NCBI GenBank assembly: GCA_034422115.1
Contig: DAOUJW010000001.1
Location: 1-64,000 of the forward strand
Source: DAOUJW01 sp034422115
Lineage (GTDB): Bacteria; Chloroflexota; Dehalococcoidia; Lucifugimonadales; UBA2985
Direction: 5' to 3'
DNA length: 64,000 bases
Positions 55,863-62,829 of this stretch are shown here, in pieces (position 1 is the stretch's first letter; each line of letters starts with the position of its first letter). The position numbers and the translations under genes are program-made. The notes under the pieces are model-generated. The model saw only the letters and a program-made list of their open reading frames with translations. It searched no databases and was not told the origin of the DNA.

Positions 55863-56339
55863 CTAGGTCCCGTAGCGGGCGGCGGCGTTGGGGTCGCTGT
55901 ACTCGACGCCCTTGGTGGCCCAGAAGGCGGTGGCGATGTTGTCCACCGCGGCCACCAGCTCCTCGCAGGCCGCCATGTCCACCGACTGGCGGCAGCGGCC
56001 GGCCAGCTTCAGAGCGGCGTTGAAGGAGCCGTGCAGGTCGAAGCCCTCCGGCAGATTGGGCCAGCCGTAGTCGGCCCAGAGGATCCGAAGCTCGCGCTTG
56101 CAGAGCTCGGCGTGCTCCTCCTTCACCGCTATGTAGCGGGACATGGTGTTGGCGTAGGCCACGTGGTCGTCGCCCTCCTGCAGCGCCTGCATGCGCAGCA
56201 CCATCTTCTGAACGGTCTGAGCCGCAATCTTGGCGGCAATAGGGTCGTAGATCCCGCAGGGGATGTCGCAGTGCGCGTAGCCCCTCTCGGTGGGAAGAAC
56301 CCTGTTCAGCAAGCTGAAGGTGTGCTTGAGTAGAGACAT
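55863..56339 (-). CDS. sodN: Nickel superoxide dismutase
   Basis: A 158-residue NiSOD precursor. The nickel hook HCDIPCGIY is at residues 23-31: after removal of a 22-residue propeptide ending in GYA the mature His1, Cys2 and Cys6 bind nickel. The remaining ~130 residues match the four-helix bundle (VQKMVLRMQALQE; KEEHAELCKRELRILWADY). Cytoplasmic, hexameric in the known enzymes; converts superoxide to oxygen and peroxide. The gene for a matching maturation protease (sodX) is divergent, 83 bases away. NiSOD is frequent in marine bacteria. Confidence 0.96.
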   Translation of the reverse strand: MSLLKHTFSLLNRVLPTERGYAHCDIPCGIYDPIAAKIAAQTVQKMVLRMQALQEGDDHVAYANTMSRYIAVKEEHAELCKRELRILWADYGWPNLPEGFDLHGSFNAALKLAGRCRQSVDMAACEELVAAVDNIATAFWATKGVEYSDPNAAARYGT

Positions 56340-56422
56340 ACCTACCTCCTAACAAGTTGGTCTTGAATTGGGTATAGTGTAGCAGACCTTTGGGCGAATT
56401 GCGATAACGAAGGAAGGGCGTA

Positions 56423-56917
56423 TTGCTGGTCATAACGGGGCTGGGCCGCAGGGCGCTGGCTCTGGTCACCGCCATCCGAGTGGTGGTCGACGGCTGGAGT
56501 ATGTACCCGACACTCGCGCCGGGCGAGTACCTCCTCTTCGACCGCCTGGCCTACCGGGGGGAGGCCCCCAGAAGGGGCGACGTGGCGCTGGCGAGCGGCG
56601 TCCTGGGCGATGGGCGGTCGATCATCAAGCGAGTGGCGGGAGTTCCCGGCGACGTGGTGCTGCTTGACGGGGGGGCGATCACGGTCAACGGAGTTTCGCC
56701 GGAGGGCGCGCCCTTGCTTGAAGATCTCAGCTCTCACCAGAGCGGAGAATGGCGCCTTGGGCCCGATGAGTATTTCCTGCTGGGCGATGCCCCGGAGTTC
56801 AGCACGGACAGCCGCGCCTTCGGCCCCGTGCCCCGGAGCGCCATCGTGGCAAGGGCGTGGCTGGTCTACCGCCCGGTCAGCAGGTGGCGGAGGCTGGACG
56901 CAGGGAGTAACCCGTGA
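56423..56917 (+). CDS. sodX: NiSOD maturation protease (S26 signal-peptidase-like)
   Basis: A 164-residue S26-family serine protease with the catalytic Ser26 in GWSMYPTL and the Lys69 general base in SIIKRVAGVPGD, plus GDAPEFSTDSRAFGPV near the end. It lacks the N-terminal membrane span of ordinary signal peptidase I, which suits cytoplasmic removal of the NiSOD propeptide. It is divergent from sodN, the usual pairing. The start is TTG after GAAGGAAGGG. Confidence 0.9.
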   Translation: MLVITGLGRRALALVTAIRVVVDGWSMYPTLAPGEYLLFDRLAYRGEAPRRGDVALASGVLGDGRSIIKRVAGVPGDVVLLDGGAITVNGVSPEGAPLLEDLSSHQSGEWRLGPDEYFLLGDAPEFSTDSRAFGPVPRSAIVARAWLVYRPVSRWRRLDAGSNP

Positions 56918-56931
56918 GGGCGACTAATAAA

Positions 56932-56967
56932 CCGCTCGTCCTGAGCTTGTCGAAGGAAACGAGCGGT
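56932..56967. repeat. Dispersed repeat, family B (copy 5, single)
   Basis: ACCGCTCGT-CCTGAGCTTGTCGAAGG-AAACGAGCGGT: one arm-loop-arm unit of the family. Confidence 0.8.
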
Positions 56968-57050
56968 CTGATTTGCGGTTCTTGGCTACATTCGCTGTTC
57001 AACGGAGCTTGCCCAAGAGGTATAATATGGCGGAGGTCTTTGGAGGGCAT

Positions 57051-57548
57051 ATGTCCAGCAGAACCGAACACGGCTCCAGGTGGACCCTGTACTACGACGG
57101 GGCCTGCGGCTTTTGCTCCGGCGGAAGACGCTGGCTGTCCCGGCTGGACTTCTTCAACCGCATAGAGTGGACTCCATACCAAACGCTCAGCGAGCCGCCT
57201 GGCGGCCTGTCCTGGGAAGACCTTGACCGCTATGCATACATGGACACCGGCCGCGGGCCTCTCCGCAAGGGCTTCTACGCCATGAGGCTGCTGACCCTGA
57301 AGCTGCCGCTACTGCTCCCCCTCGCTCCACTGATGTGGTTTCCGGGCGTGAACCTGGCCGGCGAGGCGGTCTACGGCTGGTTCGCCCGGAACCGCTACCG
57401 CATTTCCGGCTGTCCGCACCCCCATCCCAACCTTCCCCCGCACGCGGGGGAAGGGGCATCTCTCTCCCCCTTCAGGGGGAGAGTCAGAGAGGGGGTAAAC
57501 CGGACACAGGCTTCTCTAAGGTCTACGGATGAAGGCGGGCGCGTATGA
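57051..57548 (+). CDS. DUF393 (YuxK-like) thiol-disulfide protein with repeat-encoded tail
   Basis: 165 residues from the ATG preceded by GGAGGG (ATG at 57027 is an alternative). The DUF393 hallmark is LYYDGACGFCSGGRRWL (C-x-x-C about residues 18-21), followed by a hydrophobic stretch LPLLLPLAPLMWFPG. DUF393 proteins normally end about residue 120; here the frame runs on from SGCPHPHP through a complete family A repeat (PNLPPHAGEGASLSPFRG...), adding about 45 Pro/Gly/Arg-rich residues. The stop overlaps the next gene by 4 bases. The repeat therefore seems to have invaded and extended the gene. Confidence 0.82.
   Translation: MSSRTEHGSRWTLYYDGACGFCSGGRRWLSRLDFFNRIEWTPYQTLSEPPGGLSWEDLDRYAYMDTGRGPLRKGFYAMRLLTLKLPLLLPLAPLMWFPGVNLAGEAVYGWFARNRYRISGCPHPHPNLPPHAGEGASLSPFRGRVREGVNRTQASLRSTDEGGRV
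57416..57498. repeat. Family A repeat (copy 4, long) inside the DUF393 frame
   Basis: CACCCCCATCCC, CCTTCCCCC-GCACGC-GGGGGAAGG, CTCTCCCCC-TTCA-GGGGGAGAG and AGTCAGAGAGGGGGT: the complete two-hairpin form, without a stop codon in the reading frame of the gene it lies in. Confidence 0.85.
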
Positions 57549-58270
57549 CCTCGGGCGGCGAGAAGGTCTCTATTGTAGTTCCCACGTACAACGAGCGGGA
57601 CAACGTCCGGCCCCTCTGCGACGGCATACGCGAGGCCATCGGCTCCGCGTGGGACTACGAGGTCATCATTGTGGACGACAACAGCCCTGACGGCACCGCC
57701 GACGCCGTCCGCGAGATGGCGTCGGAAGACCCGCGCATAAGGCTGTTGCAGAGACCCGGCAAGCTGGGCCTTGGCACGGCCGTGGCCGACGGCTTTGCCC
57801 TGGCGGAGGGCGACTACTGGATTATGATGGACGCCGACCTGTCCCACCGCCCGGAGGAGCTGCCCAGGATGCTCAACGCCCTCTCCGACGCCGACATCGT
57901 GATAGGCTCCCGGTACGTGGCCGGCGGCGGTGTGCAGAACTGGCCCCTGTGGCGTCAGGCCGTCAGCCGCGGGGCCTCCGGCATGGGGCGCATGATAGTG
58001 GGCCTTTCGGTAAGAGACCTGACCTCCGGCTTTGGGGGGTTCCGGCGCCGGTGGATGGAGCCTCTGCTGCCGGACCTGAATCCCAAGGGCTTCAAGCTGC
58101 TGCTGGAGATACTGGCCAAGAGCCGCGGGGCGCGGGTGCGTGAAACGCCCATCACCTTTGTGGACAGGCAGAACGGCAGGTCAAAGGCCTCCGCGGGCGA
58201 GGCACTGATATTCCTGCGCCTCTGCTTTGCGCTCCGCAACCAGCGCAGAGAGGACGAGCCGGTTCTCTGA
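57545..58270 (+). CDS. GT2 glycosyltransferase (polyprenyl-phosphate mannosyltransferase-like)
   Basis: A 241-residue family 2 glycosyltransferase resembling dolichol/polyprenol-phosphate mannosyltransferase (Dpm1). IVVPTYNERDNVRPL starts the nucleotide-sugar domain, VDDNSPDGTAD and MMDADLSHRPEELP carry the Asp residues (D-x-D), and FGGFRRR and the ETPITFVDRQNGRSK region are typical. It lacks C-terminal membrane spans. It would transfer a sugar from GDP- or UDP-sugar to a polyprenyl phosphate for envelope glycans. It overlaps the DUF393 gene by four bases (ATGA). Confidence 0.88.
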   Translation: MTSGGEKVSIVVPTYNERDNVRPLCDGIREAIGSAWDYEVIIVDDNSPDGTADAVREMASEDPRIRLLQRPGKLGLGTAVADGFALAEGDYWIMMDADLSHRPEELPRMLNALSDADIVIGSRYVAGGGVQNWPLWRQAVSRGASGMGRMIVGLSVRDLTSGFGGFRRRWMEPLLPDLNPKGFKLLLEILAKSRGARVRETPITFVDRQNGRSKASAGEALIFLRLCFALRNQRREDEPVL

Positions 58271-58306
58271 CCAGTTCTTGGCGTACATTGCCCAAGTCTC
58301 CGGTTC

Positions 58307-58532
58307 CGTCATTCCGGCGGAAGCACGCCCTCGTGCTCCGACACGGGGGCCGGAATCCAAGACATCTGCTGGTGTCCACACCCCACTACCCCTGGATTCC
58401 CGCTCGGAGGCGGGAATGACGGGAGTGCACAGTCCATTCCTGCGGAGGCAGGAATCCAGAAGACATCACTCCCACCCCCGCCCTGGATGCCTGTCCCCGC
58501 ATCAAGTGCGGGGCAAGCTGCACGGGCATGAC
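58307..58532. repeat. Family C repeat cluster (copy 4)
   Basis: Several hairpins in series fill most of 58271-58542: GTCATTCCGGCGG with CCGGAAT, GGATTCCCGC...GCGGGAATGAC, CATTCCTGCGGAGGCAGGAATCC, and CCCCGCATCAAGTGCGGGG. Orientation alternates. There is no gene in the stretch. Confidence 0.75.
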
Positions 58533-58542
58533 GGAGGAGAGA

Positions 58543-60432
58543 TCAGCTCCCCAGCCTGGCCTCCTCCACGCCCCACACCTCCGGGATCATGTGCTCAAGG
58601 CCCAGCTTCCGCAGTGTCTCCGGGAAGGGCCTGCCGGACACTCTATCCAGGCCAACGGTGTCGTAGTAGGCGGCGACCATCGTGTCCCAGTTCTCCTTGG
58701 CGCTTGTACCCGCCGCCGGCCCATCCACCGGCGTGGACCAGTACCGCTCCGACGGCTTCTCAGACTCCGGGCCAATGCCGTTGCGCAGGTTGAAGAGGCG
58801 GAACATGGCCGCGCACCGCTTCCAGAAGGCCATAGCCTCCTCCTTGGTGTAGTCCCAGCCCGTCGCCGCGCTCAGCGCCTGGCAGATGAACTCGTGGTAG
58901 GTGTTGGCCGTGAACTTGCAGATTCCCAGGGAGTCGATGAAGTGCAGCCTGCCGACCATCGAGCCAAGGTGATAGCCCACCATCTTGGGATCGAAGGGAT
59001 CGAAGGCCGCGGGCAGCCCGAACTCCTCCGGGTGCACGTTGGACTGGGTGTCGATGGTGGACGTGCCGCTGACGCTGCCCTCCAGCATCTCCATCCACCG
59101 GCCGCGATGGTCGTGGCTGCGGGGGCTGACGCCCTTGTGGATGAAGATGGCGCAGTCGTAGGCCTCTCCGCCGACGTACTCCGCCGCGTACTTCACGCCC
59201 TCCGCCAGCACGTCCCCGAACCCCTCGCGGTTGGCGACCATCCAGAGGAGCTTGTCTGCGGCCTCCACGTCGCCCCACTTGATCTCCAGGCCGCCAAGCT
59301 GCTCTTTGGTGATGTAGCCCTTCTCGTAGCACTCCATGACCCAGCCGCACAGCCAGCCCCACTCGTTCACGTCCACGCCCGCCTTGTCCACCTGGGTGTT
59401 CAGCCACGACACCTCTACGGGATCGACTGCGCCTATCTGGGAGCCGCAGCCGGATATGCCCTCCGCCTCAGGCTCGTCTATGAGAGTGCCCTTTTGCGGG
59501 CCCTCCGGCACCACCATCATGTGGCAGTGGCCCTTCATCCCGCAGGCGCTGCACTGGTGGCCGCGATGGGGGAAGGTCTCGCGATAGGTGGGCGGGTCCC
59601 ACTCGTCGGCGCGCTCCGGCTCGGGATAGATGTTGGTGGTGTAGTTGAGCGTCGGGCGTGTCCCGGAGCGGGTGCCCGTCGATGGGCCGCCCAGGGTGCC
59701 GTAGTAGTAGGTGGTGCCCTGCTTCAGGTCGTGGGCTATCATGTCCGAGACCTGGTACAGCCCCGCCGTGTCATGGACGCTCACGCCCTTCGTCCCGCGC
59801 GCAATCGCCACGCACTTCACGTTCTTCTTGCCCATCACCGCGCCGCAGCCGTTCTTGCTGGCGACGTGGCCGTAGTCCCCCTCGATGATGGCGAAGCGCA
59901 CGACCTTCTCACCGGCGGGCCCCACGCCGTAGACGCTCATCTGGTGACCGCTCAGGCCGTGCTCCTCCTGGAGGGTGTCCTGCATCTCCCAGGTGTCCTT
60001 GCCGAGGAGATGGGAGGCGTCACGCAGCTCAACAACGTCGTCGTTGATGTAGACGTAGACCCACCTGTTGGCCTGGCCCTGGAGCACCAGCGCATCGTAG
60101 CCGCAGTACTTCAGGTTGGAGCCGAAGAAGCCCTGGGCGTTGGTCATCACCGCGCCGTTGGTCATAGCGCCGCGAGTGACCACGTTCAGGCTGCCCGTAC
60201 CCCACACGGGAGTCCCCGCCAGGGGGCCGGAGGCCATTATCAGGCGGTTGTCGGGGTGGTCCCAAGTGACCTCAGGCGGGACCTCCTCCCAGAGAATCTT
60301 GTACCCTATGCCCGCCGCTCCAAGGTAGTAGCGGCACTCCTCCGGGGTCAGGGTCTCCACCCACACCCTTTCCGTGGTCAGGTCTACTCTAAGGATTCTT
60401 CCGGTGTATCCTCCGGGCAGCTGTTGCGTCAT
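58543..60432 (-). CDS. Aldehyde ferredoxin oxidoreductase family protein (copy 1)
   Basis: A 629-residue W/Mo bis-pterin enzyme. The N-terminal LPGGYTGRILRVDLTTERV begins AOR domain 1. The pterin loops include GTGSLNVVTRGAMTNG and ASKNGCGAVMGKKNVKC. The [4Fe-4S] cysteines are in HQCSACGMKGHC (C-x2-C-x5-C) with the distal Cys in LGICKFTANTYHE. The spacing differs from the C-x2-C-x3-C of Pyrococcus AOR. It oxidises an aldehyde or reduces an acid with ferredoxin or another carrier; the substrate is unknown. Third gene of the run after AOR copy 2 and the MoaD-like gene, on the same strand. Confidence 0.93.
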   Translation of the reverse strand: MTQQLPGGYTGRILRVDLTTERVWVETLTPEECRYYLGAAGIGYKILWEEVPPEVTWDHPDNRLIMASGPLAGTPVWGTGSLNVVTRGAMTNGAVMTNAQGFFGSNLKYCGYDALVLQGQANRWVYVYINDDVVELRDASHLLGKDTWEMQDTLQEEHGLSGHQMSVYGVGPAGEKVVRFAIIEGDYGHVASKNGCGAVMGKKNVKCVAIARGTKGVSVHDTAGLYQVSDMIAHDLKQGTTYYYGTLGGPSTGTRSGTRPTLNYTTNIYPEPERADEWDPPTYRETFPHRGHQCSACGMKGHCHMMVVPEGPQKGTLIDEPEAEGISGCGSQIGAVDPVEVSWLNTQVDKAGVDVNEWGWLCGWVMECYEKGYITKEQLGGLEIKWGDVEAADKLLWMVANREGFGDVLAEGVKYAAEYVGGEAYDCAIFIHKGVSPRSHDHRGRWMEMLEGSVSGTSTIDTQSNVHPEEFGLPAAFDPFDPKMVGYHLGSMVGRLHFIDSLGICKFTANTYHEFICQALSAATGWDYTKEEAMAFWKRCAAMFRLFNLRNGIGPESEKPSERYWSTPVDGPAAGTSAKENWDTMVAAYYDTVGLDRVSGRPFPETLRKLGLEHMIPEVWGVEEARLGS

Positions 60433-60456
60433 TGGCTTGGCCTCCCCTCGTCTAGG

Positions 60457-60795
60457 CTATCCTCCGTCCCAGGCGGGCAGCAGGGTGATGGTGTCGCCGT
60501 CCTGGAGCTCGCTTTCCATGGTATGGGTGATGCCCAGGAATGCGTCGTTGACGATGATCTCCACGGACGCGCCAAGCTGCCCGGTGTCCGGGTCCCATAG
60601 GATGTGGTCAAGGGCCGGAAAGCTTCTGCTCAGCCTCCTCACCACCGTCCGCAGCGACTCGCCGGGGGTGAACTCCTCCGTGTAGAACTTGCGCCCCCCG
60701 CCGTCGCCGCCGACGTAGCGAGTGAGCCAGGCGAAGACCTCAATCTTTACCTTCGGCTTTTCCGCCGTAACCGTCTTGTCCTGCTCCTCAGCCAC
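60457..60795 (-). CDS. MoaD/ThiS family sulfur carrier
   Basis: A 112-residue beta-grasp protein ending in LLPAWDGG, the terminal Gly-Gly needed for adenylation and thiocarboxylation. VKIEVFAWLTRYVG and ASVEIIVNDAFLG are the family strands. An N-terminal ~14-residue acidic/basic extension precedes the fold. Between two AOR genes it probably serves pterin synthesis (molybdopterin synthase small subunit). The length and the GG-x-x-x pattern also resemble mycobacterial CysO, so it could serve CysM/MoeB. The GTG start overlaps the stop of AOR copy 2 by 8 bases and follows GGAGGAGG. Confidence 0.88.
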   Translation of the reverse strand: MAEEQDKTVTAEKPKVKIEVFAWLTRYVGGDGGGRKFYTEEFTPGESLRTVVRRLSRSFPALDHILWDPDTGQLGASVEIIVNDAFLGITHTMESELQDGDTITLLPAWDGG

Positions 60796-62686
60796 GGATT
60801 ATCGCCTCCTCCGGGCCCCACACCTCCGGGATGAGGTGCTCCAGGCCGTACTTGCGTAGGGTCTCCGGGGTGGGGTTGCCCGTCTCCCGGTCCCATCCAA
60901 CGGTGTCGTAGTAGGTGCCCACCAGGGTGTCCCAGTTCTCCTTGGCGCTCTGCCCCGCCGCGGGGCCGTCTACGGGAGTCGACCAGTATCGCTCCGATGG
61001 CTTCTCCAGGTCCATGCCCACGCCGCTGCGCAGGTTGAAGAGGCGCATCAGGTGGGAGCACCGCCTGCCAAAGTCCATTGCCTCCTCCTTGGAGTAGTCC
61101 CAGCCCGTCACGGCGTTCAGGGCGCGGCAAACGGAGGTGAGGAACGTGCGGGTGGTGAACATGCAGGTGCCCAGGGAGTCCTCGAAGTGACGCCTGCCCA
61201 GCATAGCGCCGGTCATGTAGCCGACCTCCTGGGGGTCGAAGCCGTTGTGGCTTGCGGGAAGGCCGTGCTCCTCCGGCTTCACCAGGGGGCCGGTCTCGAT
61301 GGTTCCCGCGCTCTGGACGGCGCCCTCCAGCATCTCGGCCCATCGGCTGCGATGGTCGTGGCCCCGGGGGCTGACTCCCTTGTGGGTGAACACGGCGCAG
61401 TCGTAGGCTGGGCCGCCCACGTACTCCGCCGCAATCCTCACGCCCTCCGCCAGCACGTTGCCAAAGCCCTCCCGGTTGGAGATCATCTGAAGCAGGGTGT
61501 TGGCGGCCTCGGCGTCGCCCCACCTTGGCTCCAGGCCGCCTAGCTGCTCCTTGGTGATGTACCCCTTCTCGTAGCACTCCATCACCCAGCCGATGACCCA
61601 GCCGAACTCGTTGACGTCCACTCCGGCCTTGTCCACCTGGGTGTTGAGCCACTGGGCGTCCAGCGGGTCGACAATGCCTATCTGCGCGCCGCAGCCGGAC
61701 AGCCCTTCGTACTCGGACTCGTCGATGAGCTGGCCCTTGCGCTCCCCGGAGGGTATCACGTTGATGTGGCAGTGCTGCATCCCGCAGCCGTTGCACTGGT
61801 GGCCCCGGTGCGGGAACTGCGCCCTCAGGTTGACGGGCTGCCACTCGTCCAATCGCTCCGCGTCCGGGAAGATGTTGGTGGTGTAGTTCTTGGTGGGCAG
61901 CGTGCCGGTGAAGGAGCCGCCGTACACGCCGCCGAGGGTGCCGTAGCGGTACAGGTTGGAGGACATGGAGTCCGTCTTGAGCTCGTGGGAGATCATGTCC
62001 GCGGCCTGGAAGAGGCCGGCCGGGTCGTGGACTTTCACGCCGCGGGTGCCCCGGGCGATGGCCACGCACTTCACCTTCTTCTTGCCCATAACCGCGCCGC
62101 AGCCGTTCTTGCTGGCGACGTGGCCGTAGTCGCCCTCGATGATGGCCCAGCGCACAACGCTCTCACCGGCGGGCCCCACGCCGTAGACGCTCAGCTGGTG
62201 GCCCGTGCGTCCGTGCTCCTCCGACAGGGTGTCCTGCATGTCCCAGGTGTCCTTGCCCAGCAGGTGGGAGGCGTCGCGAAGCTCCACCAGGTCGTCGTTG
62301 ATGTAGACGTACACCCACCTCTTGGCCTGGCCCTGTAGGACAATGGCGTCGTAGCCGCAGTACTTGAGGTTTGCGCCGAAGAAGCCCTGGGCGTTGGTCA
62401 CCGTTGCGCCGTTGGTCATTGCGCCCCTGGTCACGACGGTGAGGCTGCCCGTGCCCCACACCGGCGTGCCAGCCAGGGGCCCGGAGCCCAGGATTAGGCG
62501 GTTCTCAGGGTGGTCCCAGGAGACCTCCGCCGGGACCTCCTCCCACAGGATGCGGGTGCCTATGCCAACCGCGCCCAGATAGTGGCGGTAGTCCTCTGGT
62601 GCTATGCTCTCCGTCCATATGCGCTCGGTAGAGAGGTCTATTCTTAGTATTCTGCCGGCGTACCCGCCGGGCAATTGCTCTGTCAT
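60788..62686 (-). CDS. Aldehyde ferredoxin oxidoreductase family protein (copy 2)
   Basis: A 632-residue paralogue of the gene at 58543, very similar throughout (same N-terminus LPGGYAGRILRIDL and the same C-terminal EVWGPEE against EVWGVEE). The cluster motif here is HQCNGCGMQHC (C-x2-C-x4-C), one residue shorter than in copy 1, with the distal Cys in LGTCMFTTRTF. AGGAGGT precedes the ATG. The tandem copies flank the MoaD-like gene, so the ancestral duplication either took place around it or it was inserted. They may form different holoenzymes with different aldehydes. Confidence 0.93.
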   Translation of the reverse strand: MTEQLPGGYAGRILRIDLSTERIWTESIAPEDYRHYLGAVGIGTRILWEEVPAEVSWDHPENRLILGSGPLAGTPVWGTGSLTVVTRGAMTNGATVTNAQGFFGANLKYCGYDAIVLQGQAKRWVYVYINDDLVELRDASHLLGKDTWDMQDTLSEEHGRTGHQLSVYGVGPAGESVVRWAIIEGDYGHVASKNGCGAVMGKKKVKCVAIARGTRGVKVHDPAGLFQAADMISHELKTDSMSSNLYRYGTLGGVYGGSFTGTLPTKNYTTNIFPDAERLDEWQPVNLRAQFPHRGHQCNGCGMQHCHINVIPSGERKGQLIDESEYEGLSGCGAQIGIVDPLDAQWLNTQVDKAGVDVNEFGWVIGWVMECYEKGYITKEQLGGLEPRWGDAEAANTLLQMISNREGFGNVLAEGVRIAAEYVGGPAYDCAVFTHKGVSPRGHDHRSRWAEMLEGAVQSAGTIETGPLVKPEEHGLPASHNGFDPQEVGYMTGAMLGRRHFEDSLGTCMFTTRTFLTSVCRALNAVTGWDYSKEEAMDFGRRCSHLMRLFNLRSGVGMDLEKPSERYWSTPVDGPAAGQSAKENWDTLVGTYYDTVGWDRETGNPTPETLRKYGLEHLIPEVWGPEEAIIRG

Positions 62687-62721
62687 GGATTACCTCCTGG
62701 GTGTGAGTCTGCCGCCTCCTG

Positions 62722-62802
62722 TTCCCCCATCCCAGCCTTCCCCCGCAAGCGGGGGAAGGGGCAGTTCTCTCCCCCTAAAGGGGGAGAGTCAGAGAGGGGG
62801 TT
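62722..62802. repeat. Dispersed palindromic repeat, family A (copy 5, long)
   Basis: CCCCCATCCC, CCTTCCCCC-GCAAGC-GGGGGAAGG, TCTCCCCC-TAAA-GGGGGAGAG, AGTCAGAGAGGGGGT. It lies between the FAD oxidoreductase gene and AOR copy 2, where it could attenuate transcription. Confidence 0.85.
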
Positions 62803-62829
62803 ACTCATTGCATGTTAAGCAAACGCCTC

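Noticed and set aside
58528..60600. 690-codon plus-strand frame opposite AOR copy 1
   Set aside because: Antisense shadow of a high-GC gene; no start signal and no recognisable motif.
13128..62802. CRISPR array from the repeated GGGGGAAGG elements
   Set aside because: Copies are far apart, palindromic and without regular spacers or cas genes.
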